Positions 10,237 through 22,266 of a DNA stretch of 64,000 bases are shown here, piece by piece; the first letter of the stretch is position 1; each line of letters opens with the position of its first letter. The DNA is from Cryptomeria japonica (Eukaryota; Streptophyta; Pinopsida; Cupressales; Cupressaceae). The translations under genes and the position numbers were made by a program. Under the pieces are notes generated by a model. That model was not told the origin of the DNA. It saw nothing but the letters and a program-made list of their open reading frames with translations, and made no database searches. The DNA lies in NCBI RefSeq assembly GCF_030272615.1, contig NC_081414.1, positions 2,357,501 to 2,421,500 of the forward strand, written 5' to 3'.

Positions 10237-13028
10237 TCACCATGGCCTTCCTCTTGGATCATGTCTAACAACAAATGACCAACCCAATTTATGTGGAACC
10301 TCTAAGTAAAATACTTGCTCACATTGGCTTGGAAGAACATAGGGCTCATCTACAATTGGTTCAAATGACCTTGTATTTAGCATTGTAAAACCATTATCAT
10401 GTTCAATAACAGTTCTATCAGGATCATTTTTATTCAATCATAGCCTGCACCATTTGACGATGAACAAAACTAATTTGGAGGAATTAAAGTCACACTGAAG
10501 TATATCATCCAAAATACCATAGTATCAATTTCGAGACTGTTGAGGATGTATGTCATTTCTCGATGAAGTATTTGTCACCTCAAAGACTGCAGTGATACTA
10601 GAATCACAAGTTTCTTCGTGTCATCCAACATTTTTATGAAAAAATTATGACCATTGCAGCACATAGCGTTGTGGTGTTTGACCTGCGATATTTCAAACAT
10701 GTAAAATTTATTGCATTGTGAATTGATAAACATATGGGTGATTACTAAATTTATACGTACCTGTTTATCTCTTAAACCATATGGTAAATCAATTTCCCTT
10801 CACGTAACATTGGAATCTCCATTACGATGAGCTTCTTTAACCAATGAAGACACACCTTCCCATATTAACATGCATCCAGAATGTTGACAACGTTCAATCC
10901 ATACCATCATCCAATCAAGATTGTTTGCAATATACAAATGTAGTGCATCCCACTCTCGACCAACTGTACAAAAAATAAATAGACGTCTTACAATCGATTT
11001 ATTTTGAAGATTAAGAATTAATTAACTACAATAACATCTTATAATTACCTCTCACTTTCCTCAATCTACCTTTCCCCATCAAGTACTCCCCTTCAAATTT
11101 GTTAATGGGGTTGGGATCCCAAATGCGATCCACATGGATCTTTGCTGCAAACTTAGGAAGATATTCAGAAATGTACACCATAGTCTGGTATACCATATAT
11201 CCCTCTACCATAGAACCCTCAGGATGTTCTCTTTGTCGAACCAAAGCCTTCAAAAATTTCAAGTGCCTCTCAACCATCCACATTGACCTAGTGTGTACAG
11301 GTCCACACAATTCAATCTCCTCAACTTGGTGTATGAGGTAGTGTTCTTGTGCATTGAAAAAAGCTGGAGGTAGACACTTTTGTATTTCACACATTAAATG
11401 AGGAATTTTTCTCTTTCAATAATTTATATCGTCTTTATGGATTTCTTTACATGACAACCACCTACAAGATATTCAAGATGCAAAAAAATATATTAGATAA
11501 CAAGTAAAACAAATAACAAATATAATATCTATACAACGAACTGAACAAATATTACTACTTACCTCATGTATTTTCCAAGATCATAAATGACTTGCTTGAC
11601 ATTATTGTCGAAGTCATCTAGGACAGAGAGAGGTAGAACGTACTGCAACAATTATAAAATTATCTTTTCATTTTTTTGTAACATAATACAATGAAAAGTA
11701 CACGTACGTGCAATACTTAAATACATACTAAAAACACAAGAACATGAATTACCTTAATGAAGGTATGCCAATCATGTGTTTTCATCCTTGGCCCAAATTC
11801 ACTTTTCTTTGATATGAAATTGTTTATGTTCGCAACAAATCCTATGGGAAATTAAATTTTCGTATGACTTCTTTTATAGCATTGCTTTGTTGGTCCGTTA
11901 ATAACCAAGGAAGCTCACTTATATTAATCTGGTCTCCATGGCTATTTGATTGAATGACATTTATCATTGCATGATTGGAATCCTGAATGTCACTACATAT
12001 TTTGATAATTTTTTCTTTGTCATGCCTTCCATCCAATATTTCCATATTGTCTCTGTTATATTCTTTCCAATATGCATACTATCAAATACATGAACAATTT
12101 GTAACTGCTCGTAGTAGGGCAACCTACTAAATTGTCGGGGATAACTTTTTAGTCCCTTACGAAGGTGGTCATTTATGCCTTCACGACCTTCATGATCATC
12201 AATCACATCATCAGTAAACAAAACAAAATAGAAAAGATGTTTTATGACAAACCAATAGATGGAATGCAATTACCTTGACGATTAATTCTATTATATTCCA
12301 ACTTCCATAGGTGAGGTGTCATTCTTCATGGCTTTGATGTATTCTCTTCTTTCCCATTGAAAAGATGTTTTTCAGTATTTCGATACTTATGATTTTTGTG
12401 GAGAAAGTGCCTATACTCATCAAACACCTGCTTTCCTAAACTTTTTAAATGATGAGATTTCATCTTTGGACCACAAACAGGACATGCAAATTTTCCCTTT
12501 GTTTTAAGAGCTACAAGATAATGTATAATTGTATTAAATATAATAATTTTTTGAATTATAATGTTCATACACAACTTAAACACTATAACATACCACAAAA
12601 ATGTGTTAGCCCTGGGACATCATGTATTGTCCATAGAAGCATCGTATGGAATTGAAATTGTCTTTGTTCTATTGGTCTAGAGATGTCATACATAGTGACA
12701 CCATTCCATAACTCTAGCAACTCATCGATAAGAGGCTCAATATATACATTCATATCTTTAACTTGGTACTTACCTAATCGAATGAACAAAAACATTACAT
12801 AATTATTATGACCATTTTACTGCAATATTTAGAATTAAATTTAGATGACTATATTTAAATGATAAAATACCTAGAACAATCATTGCCAACATTATGTGCT
12901 CCCTCTTTATTGACATCCATGAAGGAATGTTATTGTTGATAATGAAAACAGGCCACACTGAGTAAACAGATCTCATCTCTCCAAATGGATTGATACCGCC
13001 TACTACCAATGAAAGCCTGAGATTACTG
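10237..13028 (-). pseudogene. CACTA TNP2-type transposase, truncated and decayed
   Basis: Read from 13028 downwards, the domains appear in the normal order. Transposase_21: GGINPFGEMRSVYSVWPV, then VYIEPLIDELLELWNGV and LLWTIHDVPGLTHFCGM, then a Cys-x2-Cys block FACPVCGP with a LFNGKEE segment, then SRLPYYEQLQIVHVFDSMHIGKN written in separate frames (13028-11842). A short MKTHDWHTFIK block lies at about 11840-11755. DUF4218 is at 11394-11026 (CLPPAFFNAQEHYLIHQVEE, GPVHTRSMWMVERHLKFLK, EGSMVEGYMV). A linker at about 10970-10760 contains WDALHLYIANNLDW, and DUF4216 follows at about 10535-10237 (YYGILDDILQ, PYVLPSQCEQVFYL). TNP2 proteins excise and integrate CACTA elements. The N-terminal part is missing because the Gypsy element starts at 13029, and it does not reappear after 30953. 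Frames change repeatedly, partly at introns and partly through decay. Confidence 0.85.
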
Positions 13029-15819
13029 TGAGGCATCACCTCGACTCAGTTTGACATATCAGTGGTTTTTATATTGAGACTATTACGGATACTTTATTTT
13101 GATGCATTTTGGGATTTAGAACTTATATGATTTCAGGATTTGGATAACATTGCTATATATTTATGATTTATTTATATGCTTTATGAGATAGAACACTACA
13201 TGATTGTTAAATAAGATGAAATTGCGGTGATAAATGTCGTTATTGAATTTGCAGGACTTTACTATGATAATAGAATTATGATGTATGTTTAAGTTTATGT
13301 GAATTAGGATGAATTGCTTATGTGAAATTGCTTGGATAAAAGATGTATTTAATTTGTTTAGATGTAAATTGTATGCAAGTGATGATGTGTATTATTATTC
13401 CTTTGAATTATATTATATGTGGATATTTGAAAGTACTAATGTGTAAATTGAGATGCGTAGGAAGTTATCCATGTGACCATAGAAATATTACGGAGAACCA
13501 AACCTAGACCTATGTATGTTCGTAAGCCAGGGTTTGTCTATTTGGAGAGACAACACCCCGTTTGTGTTGTATTTTATTCGTAACAGTATATGTTGCATGT
13601 GTGTCAAGTTTTATTTAGTTGATTTGTGTAAAATCCACAAGAGATGATTTCATGTATTAAATTGTAAAAGTGTTTTCTTTGTGTCACTTGACACATGTGT
13701 GGATTTAAGTTTGAATTTTTATTTTTGTCTCTTGGTGGGAAAGTGTTCAACTATAGCTTTTTCAAATAATGTAACGTGAGGTCATAAATACCTTGGGTAA
13801 AGAATCTTTGGGGTGGTCAACATAGGTTTGACATGAAAATAAACTTCAGAGGGGTTTAAAATGGGTTAAATGAACACCTAGGGTAGTTTAATAGGGTTTC
13901 CTAAAGCCCATAAGGTATACCTAAGGGTTACGGGTAATTTAAGGCAAGTTTCTACTCCTAAGTGACCTTTTAGACACCCTAAAAATTGACTTTTCTAAGT
14001 TGTGCGAAAATTGAAATTAGAAGATTGAACCTAGTTGTAAACTTTCCTTTTGGAATGAGAGTTCCCTTTCCCATTCTATCTTACCTTCCTCTTTAGTTTT
14101 TAGAAACTTGTGAGAACTCTCACAATGAGCTTCTTAAGCAAGAATTTGAAAATTTGAGGGTAATCACCCACTCTCCATTTTTGGAGACAAGAGAGATTTC
14201 GAAAAGAATAGAATAGATTTGGAATAGTGAAATTTGGCTAAGGGTAGAAGGAGAAGATCCCTGGAATTGGGCAGCTCATCCTCAACAATACTAACCTACC
14301 TTTGGGCAGATTAAGGTTGGTTACATTCTTCTTAAAATGACTTCTTTTTGCATGTGTTTGAAAGTATGTTGGTGTAAGAAATCTGTTTCCTTGTATGTCC
14401 TTTTTGGGGATTTCATTTGGTCTTTTGTATTATGTTTTGTATGTGTTTTTGGGAGTCTTCAAGACCTCTTACTCTTGGGAGAGAGGAGGATCTTGTGGGT
14501 GGTAGCAGTGACAACCTTCGAGTGAAAGACTCTTGTTATGAGAGTGATCACAAGGGATTTTTGTGTGACCCTTGCTGCATGGCCTGTTTGTGCAATGGGG
14601 GTCATAAGGAGGGAAATAAGGCTAGAATGCCTTGGGGGGCATAAGGAATAAGGGGTTGCAATTCTTGATGTATTTGTTGTTCCATGAGGTGGCTACATGT
14701 TTTCCATACTTGCAATTCTCCTCAGGGTATTGGTCCACTACCACCCTTAAAAAGGTCATCACCAAAGTGTGGTGCAGTGTAGCCGGGATGGGAGTGTGTT
14801 TGTATTTGTGTGCAATCTGTCTTTGGTGTTTGCATGTTTGTTTCCTGTCTAGGGCTTGGTTCTCTGAGCTCAGCGGTGGCTACTAGTTAGCCTAGGCTGG
14901 GAGGTGAGCACTCCATGGTCATGGTTGTGATTTATTTGCAGGATGTTAGAAGAAATATCTGATGCATGCAGTTATGGCGAGAGATGTTGATTTGAAAAGA
15001 AAAAGAGTTGTAAATGTATTCATTACCTTTTTGAAAATCCCTCTCTTGTTTTGAAATGAGAGGCTATTTGTAAAATAGAAATAAAAGACTTGAGGATATG
15101 TTATTTGTAATGCAAAAAATATTATGTTATTTTGCAGAAAAGATAAATGGTTTATTCTAAGATTTTGTTCTAGAGTTAAGGTTAAATCTTGTAGTCTTTA
15201 ATATTTCTTGAAAGAAAATGAGTTAAATTTGTTCTCTTATTTATTGAAAAAGAAATAGAATTGATTTTGCATGCATGCATGGGCTGAAATATAAAGGCAC
15301 TTTGGATTATACATGGAAATGTAAAAAGTATATAAATTAAATCTGTGATCTTACTTTGTTTGTGGTTTAATTTTAAATGCAGAAAAATAAAATCTATAAT
15401 TACCATAATCATTTCTATAGTTAAGTTAATGAATTTTGTTGTTCTAGAATTAGTTAATTCTGTTTTTATTTTTCATAACAGAAAATACATCTCTATCATT
15501 TAAGTAGTTGCGGTAGTTTTTTTTTTGCAAGCCAGCCAATTTAATAAATGCAGAAAATAAAGATCTAACCTTATTATAGTTTTATTTAAATAACATCTAT
15601 TCTTTCTGGTTGCTGGAAAATTTATTAAACATATACCTTGATAAAGTTGGAGTTAGATATTTATCTTAAATACTGGCAATATTTATTTTCAGAAAATGAT
15701 ATCTACAGTAAATAGATTTATTACTTTTTTTTTTTGCTACAATTGAAAATCAGAATCTTTCATAAATTCTGTTTTATTATAAGAAAGAAAAAATAAATAA
15801 AATAATAATATAGTTATAT

Positions 15820-15978
15820 ATATAAATATATAAAATTATATACATGCAGATTTCATGTATATACTTATATATACATATATATAAAACATATCATAAAATT
15901 TACCTGCGAAACAAATGTAGATATAAATATAAATATATATATACAAATATATATATGAATATATACATATGAATATAT

Positions 15979-16035
<57 letters not shown>

Positions 16036-16135
16036 AATATATATATATATAGATTTATTTATACTTAATTGCCTTTTTTTTTTTTTAAATGTATATAAAT
16101 ATATATGTATATATATATATATATAGAAAAGGGGG
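15820..16135. repeat. AT-rich (TA)n-like microsatellite
   Basis: Imperfect TATA/AAATATAT repeats inside the Gypsy left LTR, immediately upstream of the GC-rich hairpin array. ORFs made of alternating Ile and Tyr here are artefacts. Confidence 0.9.
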
Positions 16136-16139
16136 AATG

Positions 16140-16345
16140 GTGAGGGCCGCGCAGGGCACGCAGTCCCTGTGCGGGCCGCGTCCAGCACAGAGGTCGCAGC
16201 CTCTGTGCGGGTCGCGGTACCCACAGGGGCCTGCGGCTCCCTGTGTGGGCCGCGCTCCGTGTCAGTGGCCACAGCCATTGTGCGGGCCATGACACACACA
16301 GCGGCCAAGGCCACTGTGTGGGCCGCAACCCCCACAGTGGGTCAT
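16140..16345. repeat. GC-rich tandem array of stem-loop units (about 37 bp)
   Basis: The phrase G(C/T)GGG(C/T)C recurs at 16171, 16207, 16245, 16282 and 16318, a spacing of 36-38 bp. Between the repeats each unit can fold. Examples are CACAGAGG with CCTCTGTG (16186-16208 region), CACAGGG with CCCTGTG (16222-16245), and CAGTGGG with CCCACTG (16334-16352). The arm sequences differ between units while pairing is kept. The array is an island of high GC flanked on both sides by (TA)n DNA within the Gypsy LTR. Confidence 0.8.
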
Positions 16346-16440
16346 CCCACTGGCGGCACCCCCTCCGCCCTACCGCCATGGCCACCACATAAAACCTTCG
16401 TTCGGCCCTGCAAGAAACATTGAGCATAAAATAATATAAA

Positions 16441-16465
16441 ACCCTAGCTCGATTAGAGCTAGGGT
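16441..16465. repeat. 10-bp inverted repeat with 5-nt loop
   Basis: ACCCTAGCTC at 16441-16450 pairs perfectly with 16456-16465 around the loop GATTA, within the unpaired 3' half of the Gypsy left LTR. It could be a terminator-like or regulatory hairpin of the LTR, or chance; no further support. Confidence 0.6.
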
Positions 16466-16566
16466 AAAAAGAATAATAAATAAATAGAAAAAGAGGGTAT
16501 AGAGGGGCTATTTTATAATGTAATTTCAATTTAGGGTTTACATGGGAATTTTTATAAAGATGTGGA

Positions 16567-16646
16567 GATTAATATTTAAATTATTTATGTATATAATTAT
16601 ATATATATACATATATATATACATATATATGTATACATATATATAC

Positions 16647-16731
<85 letters not shown>
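16567..16731. repeat. (TA)n microsatellite
   Basis: Interrupted TATATACATA units turn into a pure (TA)n tract of about 65 bp at the end, inside the Gypsy left LTR. Confidence 0.95.
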
Positions 16732-16733
<2 letters not shown>

Positions 16734-17468
16734 GAAGTACATATGAAAATAAGGCAAATTTGGATTAACTATTTTATTGTGTGGTTATAAAAATATATAG
16801 GTTGAATGGTTTTAAGTTAAATTGCTAAGAAGTTAATATTTAAGTTAAATTAAATAGATTTTAAATGGTTTAAAATAAATCATTACGAAGTTACTTATTG
16901 TTTAAATTTAAATAAATTGAGGAGTTTTGAATCAAATTAATTATTTTTAGATTAACTATTTATGAAGTCTTGAACTAAATAGATGGGGAAATTAACTTCT
17001 TGTAAAATAAATTGACTTTGGAGCGATATTTACTCTCATCAGTAAGTGTTCTTATGAAATTAAATTGCACTAGGCTCGATGAATTTAGAGCACATTTTAA
17101 TGTCAAACTAAATATTTTGAACATTATAATTTGAGTGATAGGTCTGAATTTATTTGCTCTTTAAAGCAATTCTTGATTTTTAGGAGATTAAAAATATCTC
17201 CGCCAAATAATGTTAGAGAATTCTCATTAAATTATTTTAGTGACTAAAAATCGTTGAGACAATATCAATTTCCCTAGAGCATTAATATTCCGCTTCTGGT
17301 TTTAAATTCTTTGTTTACTTAATTGAGTTAGTAGGTTGAGTTAACTCTAAACATAGTTAAGACCAAAAATTGTTAGTGCATTTCGTGTTAGGGAACTTAT
17401 TGTTAATTAGTTGGTATTTTAAAAAAAAAATTATCCCGTTCTTGCCCTAAATTTTGGGCATGACATTT

Positions 17469-17480
17469 TGGTATCAGAGC
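17469..17480 (+). promoter_or_regulatory. Gypsy primer-binding site (tRNA-Met)
   Basis: TGGTATCAGAGC, the standard sequence complementary to the 3' end of plant initiator tRNA-Met, lies 3 nt after the left LTR. It fixes the LTR end and the direction of the element. Confidence 0.9.
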
Positions 17481-17639
17481 AAGGTTTCCACACTAGGAAC
17501 CTTACTCCACTTATGTTTCACCTTAGATTATTTAAATTATTTTTGTTAAATTGATTTTATAAGACATTTAAATTGAATTGAATTAATATTATTCTAAAAG
17601 AAATTAATTATTTATTTTACTTTTTTTTTTCCTCTTAGG

Positions 17640-20600
17640 ATGCCTCCGACAACGCGACAAGCTCGCAAGTGCGGACAGGGTCCTAGATGTGTACACATAG
17701 CATGCGAAGAGGTAGTGAGGGAGGCATCGGTTCCAGAAGAGAACCTAGGAGCACCTTCCGAATAGCCAAATGAACCTAACCGAAACCTCTTAGAAGCAAT
17801 ACAGAATCTTATTGGCATAGTTCAGGAAAGGATTCCAGCAGAGAACCCTCAGGTTAGAAATCATGACTCTGGGAGTCATAGATCAGTTGATAGAGAACAA
17901 AGCAGGAGCCCAACTCCTATTCCTGTAGAGTGTCAGGGTGGAAATGAGCCAGAGTCTGTGCACATGCTAGGACCACCTCCAGTGGTGGAACCGTTTTATT
18001 TTGAGAGAGCTCGTCGGGATCCAAGGGATCTTATCAGGGAGGTCATGCACCTCCAGCCACCGTCTTTTGGAGGTTCTACTGACGGGGTAGAGGCTGAGGC
18101 ATGGCTTTTGAGTCTTGAGAGGTGCTTTGCATTACATTCTTACGAGAGCAAACTAAAAGCACGTGTCGTAGTCCATCTGTTGAGAGGGTTGGCCTCCACT
18201 TGGTGGAGATAGGAAGAGTACAAATGTGGATTAGTTCCCAATACTCTCACTTGGGAGATATTCACAGAGAGGTTCTGTGAGAGGTACCTATCAGAACACT
18301 TCAGATAGCGTTGTATAGACGAATTTCACGATCTCCAACAAAAGGGCTTATCAGTAACCCAATATGAGAGCAAATTCTTTGAGCTATTGCCTTATGTAGA
18401 TTATCTAAAGGATGAGAAACTTCTTGTAAACCACTTCATCAGAGGGTTAAATGCCGGTATAGCCGGGCCAGTTAGGATGTCCACTCCAGAGAGCCTTTGG
18501 GTTGCCATGGAGAAGGCACTGATTACCGAGGAAATTCAGGTCAGACCACAGGACAATAGGGATCGGTTTCAAAACCGAAACCCCACACCTCAGACTTATG
18601 GATTCCAGAAACCACATTGGAAGGGAAACAACCGAAACTCACAGGGGTTCTCCAAACCCCCTCCTCCACAACAAACACCATAGAACCAAAGGCAGAAGCC
18701 TCCACAGTATCAGCAGGGCTCCAAGCCCAAGTAGTGGCTGACTCAAGGATAGAGACGTGATCAAAGAGCACAGGTGCAGTACACACCTCCGGCGAGGACT
18801 CACTAGTCCTCTAGAGGTGGGTACAATGGATCCAGTAGGATAGGAGGTCAGGCTTTCTTTAGGCCTCAGAGCGCCCAGTTTCAGGCATGGGGTGCTTGCT
18901 TTACATGTGGAGCCATGGGGCATATGGCGAGGGATTGCCCTCAGGGTCAGATGACAAGGAATCAGCGGATGGCTGCTTCAGAGCTGACAGTTGGTGATAT
19001 GGGCAGGCCCCATAGAGTATTCGCAGCGGTTGACGACCACCAGGCTGAGCATCAGGCCACGGTTATCGAGTGTGCAGGTATGATCAAAGGTAACAAAGTA
19101 TCTATTTTGTTTGATTCAGGAGCTACTAACTCCTTTATATCTCCATTGGTTGTTGAGCGTTGCGGGCTAGTGGCAACTAGACAGGGTGTCATTTGGGAAG
19201 TGGAATTAGCTTCAGGGGCTAGAGTGTCAGTGGAATCAGAGGTTAGGGCATGTCAGCTGCAAATTGGCAAGACCACCACTTTAGTAGACCTTAGAGTGAT
19301 GCCACTTGGATCTTACAGAATCGTACTTGGCATGGATTGGCTTTATGCCCACAGAGCCAGGATGGATTGCCGCCTGAAAAAGATCAAATGTGAGGATGAT
19401 CATGGTTCGCCCATAGTTATCACCGGGATTCAAAGGCCCGTGTCTCTTCGTATGATCTCCACAATGCAGCTTAAGCGGAGCATGTGAAAGGGATGTCAGT
19501 TTTTTGCTATCACTATCAGTGACAGAGGAGAAGAGGAAGAAAAAGAAACATCGCTTGATGACCATCCTATCCTTAAGGGATATTTAGATGTGTTTCCTTC
19601 AGAGTTACCGGGAATGCCACCCCATAGAGAGATTGATTTTCATATAGACCTAGTACCAAGAACCGAGCCAATTTCCAGAGCACCTTATAGGATGACCACA
19701 AACGAGCTTAATGAACTCAAAATATAGCTTGAGGAACTCCTTGAGAAGGGTCATATTCATCGTAGCGTATCCCCTTGGGGTGCACCAGTCATCTTCGTTA
19801 AGAAGAAGGACGGATCTCTCTGATTATGTATGGATTATCGGCAGCTAAATAAAGTAACCATCAAGAACTGATATCCTTTGCCCAGAATTGATGATTTATT
19901 CAACCAGCTTCAGGGTGCCAAAGTCTTTTCCAAAATAGATCTGAAGTCAAGATACCATCAGCTGAGAATAGTGGAGAGTGATATCCACAAGACCGCATTT
20001 CGCACTAGATATGGTCACTATGAGTTCATCGTAGTTCCATTCGGACTTACAAATGCCCCAGCGGTTTTTATGAGCCTCATGAATGGGGTATTTCGTACAT
20101 TTCTGGACCGTTTTGTTATTGTGTTTCTTGATGATATACTGATATATTGTCGAAATGAGAAGGAGCATGAGGAGCACCTGAAACAGGTATTGCAGTGTTT
20201 GCGGGATAACACGTTGTTTGGCAGTTTGTCGAAGTGTGCTTTCTTTTGATCAGAGGTCAAGTACCTTGGGCACGTTATTTCTGGTGATGGGATCTCAATT
20301 GACCCATCAAAGATTAGGGCTATTATGGATTGGCCAGCACCAACCAGTGTGATAGAGGTCAGGAGTTTCATGGGCTTAGCAGGGTATTACCGATGTTTTT
20401 TTGAGGGATTCTCTAGAGTCGCACATCCTATTACTTCTCTTCAACGTAAAGGGAAGAAATTTGAGTGGACAGAGAAGTGCAAGAAGGCCTTTCAGGAACT
20501 CATGAACTTAATTATCCCACTCATGACCTTGAGCTCGCAGTAGTAGTGCATGCACTTGTGAGGTGGAGACACTTCCTTTTAGGTCATCACTTCAAGGTAC

Positions 20601-22255
20601 ATTTAGATCATCAGAGTCTTTAGTACATCTTCACTCAGCCGAACCTTAATGCATGTCAGAGGAGATGGATGGAGTTCTTATGTGAATATGATTTTGACGT
20701 TCACTACATCAAAGGAAAGGAAAACGTAGTTGCAGATGCTTTGAGTAGGAGACGTCATGAGGTTTACACCATATCTATGGGCACGGATTTGAGAGACCGT
20801 ATACTACTGCACTTGCCAGAGGATGGATGGTATGCAGAGGTTGGTCAGGTAATGGGATCTCAGGTTACTCTAGAGGGGAAATATGTGGATTATTCTTTGG
20901 AGTCCGATGGACTGTTACGCCACAGAGGGCGCATTTATGTACCTTCCTCTAGGGGATTGTGAGAGTTCATTGTCACAGAGGCTCATAGAGCTCCTTATGC
21001 AGCGCATCCCGAAGTTAAAAAGTTGCATGCTGACTTGAGGCAATTATATCATTGGCCAGGAATGCGGTAGCTCATTGCTGAGATAGTAGCTCGATGCCTT
21101 GAGTGTCAGAGAGTAAAGGCAGAGCACCGCCATCCAGGTGGGTTGCTCCAGTCTCATGCTATACCAGAGTGGAAGTGGGATACTATATCCATGGATTTCA
21201 TCATTGGTCTTCCTATGTCTTCTCGTCGCCATGATGCTATCTTGGTGACAGTTGACAAGTTGACCAAAGTGGCCCACTTTTCACCAGTCCGTACTACATT
21301 CACAGCTCCAGCAGTAGCACAGGTGTTCTTGTGAGACATTGTTAGACTTCATGGCGTGCCCCGCAAGATTATTTCTGATAGGGATTCTCTTTTCACTTCT
21401 TCCTTTTGGAAGTCATTACAGGCAGCTATGGGCACTAAGCTCAATTTCAGTACAGCCTATCACCCAGAAAAAGATGGTCAGACAGAGAGGGTCAATCAGG
21501 TGTTAGAGGATATGCTTCACATGTACATCATGGATCATCAGACCCGGTGGGAGGAGTATCTTCCCTTAGTGGAGTTTGCCTATAACAATGGGCATCACAC
21601 TTCTTTGGGGATGCCACCCTATCAAGCATTATACGGCAGGCCTTGCAGGACGCCCTTGAGTTGGGATCGCATAGAGGATAGATTTGCTATTGGTCCTGAG
21701 ATAGTTCGGGATATGGAACAACAGGTGGATTTGATTAGGCAGCATCTCAGAGAGGCTTAGGATAGACAGAAGAAATATGCTGATGCAAAGAGGATAGATC
21801 GTAACTACTTGGTTGGAGACAGAGTCTTCTTGAGAGTGCGACCGCATAAGAGTCCAATCTATTACGGAAAGGGTTCTAAGCTCGCACCTCGCTTTGTAGG
21901 ACCTTTTGAGATTCTTGAGAGGATAGGCCCAGTTGCCTACCGTTTAGCATTGCCACCTAACCTGTCACACATCCACGATGTGTTTCATGTATCAGTTTTG
22001 AGGAAATATATCTATGATGAGTCTCATATTTTAGATTGGGATGCCTTGCAGGTGGAGTTGGACGAGTAGCTAGCTTTGGAGCCCATTAGCATTTTGGCAC
22101 ACCGGACGCTGCCCCTTCGAGGTCGAGAGCTGGACCAGGTTAGGGTCCAGTGGGATTGTTATGATGAGGTTACGGCTTCATGGGAGGACGCAGCACCTAT
22201 GAGATCAGAGTACCCCCACCTCTTTGATGAACTCCAGGAGGAAATTCATGCCTAG
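17640..22255 (+). pseudogene. Gypsy gag-pol polyprotein, 18 internal stops and an RNase H deletion
   Basis: One frame runs from ATG 17640 to about 20505 and, after a frame-changing deletion, from about 20512 to the TAG at 22253. Gag: Retrotrans_gag core around 18080-18540. Zinc knuckle CFTCGAMGHMARDC at 18895-18937. Protease: FDSGATNSF near 19109, catalytic triplet intact. RT: 19570-20500 with [10 protein letters not shown] (FLDD box, 20121-20150). RNase H: only the end remains ([13 protein letters not shown]). Integrase: HHCC zinc finger 20990-21105, D-D-E core 21190-21500 ([22 protein letters not shown]). C-terminal chromodomain-like remnant near 22130-22250. Internal stops are TAG at 17763, 18210, 18306, 18681, 18732, 18750, 18804, 19725, 20621, 21068, 21758, 22067 and TGA at 19485, 19821, 19869, 20247, 20960, 21332; none is TAA. 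The final stop overlaps the polypurine tract. Confidence 0.92.
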
Positions 22256-22266
22256 AGGGGAAGGTG
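22254..22266 (+). promoter_or_regulatory. Gypsy polypurine tract
   Basis: AGAGGGGAAGGTG directly abuts the start of the right LTR and would prime plus-strand DNA synthesis. The polyprotein's last codon overlaps its first two bases. Confidence 0.85.

Larger units (their letters stand above)
13029..17465 (+). repeat. Gypsy left LTR (about 4.4 kb)
   Basis: It begins TGAGGC and ends GGGCATGACA three bases before the primer-binding site. The first 1,995 bp match the right LTR; the remaining 2.4 kb (15024-17465) have no partner because the right LTR is truncated. A TATA-like CATAAATACC lies near 13784. The unpaired part contains long AT-rich stretches, two (TA)n tracts (about 15940-16055 and 16570-16730), a GC-rich hairpin array (16140-16345) and a 10-bp inverted repeat at 16441-16465. 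An LTR above 4 kb is long but not unknown in this lineage. Confidence 0.8.

Noticed and set aside
14337-14886. Small ORFs in the Gypsy left LTR that recur at 30350-30819
   Set aside because: They are kept only because the two LTRs are duplicates; no family resemblance.
15865-16790. ORFs across the GC-rich hairpins and TA tracts in the Gypsy LTR
   Set aside because: Several frames on both strands are open at once because of repeat composition; no domain and no start context.
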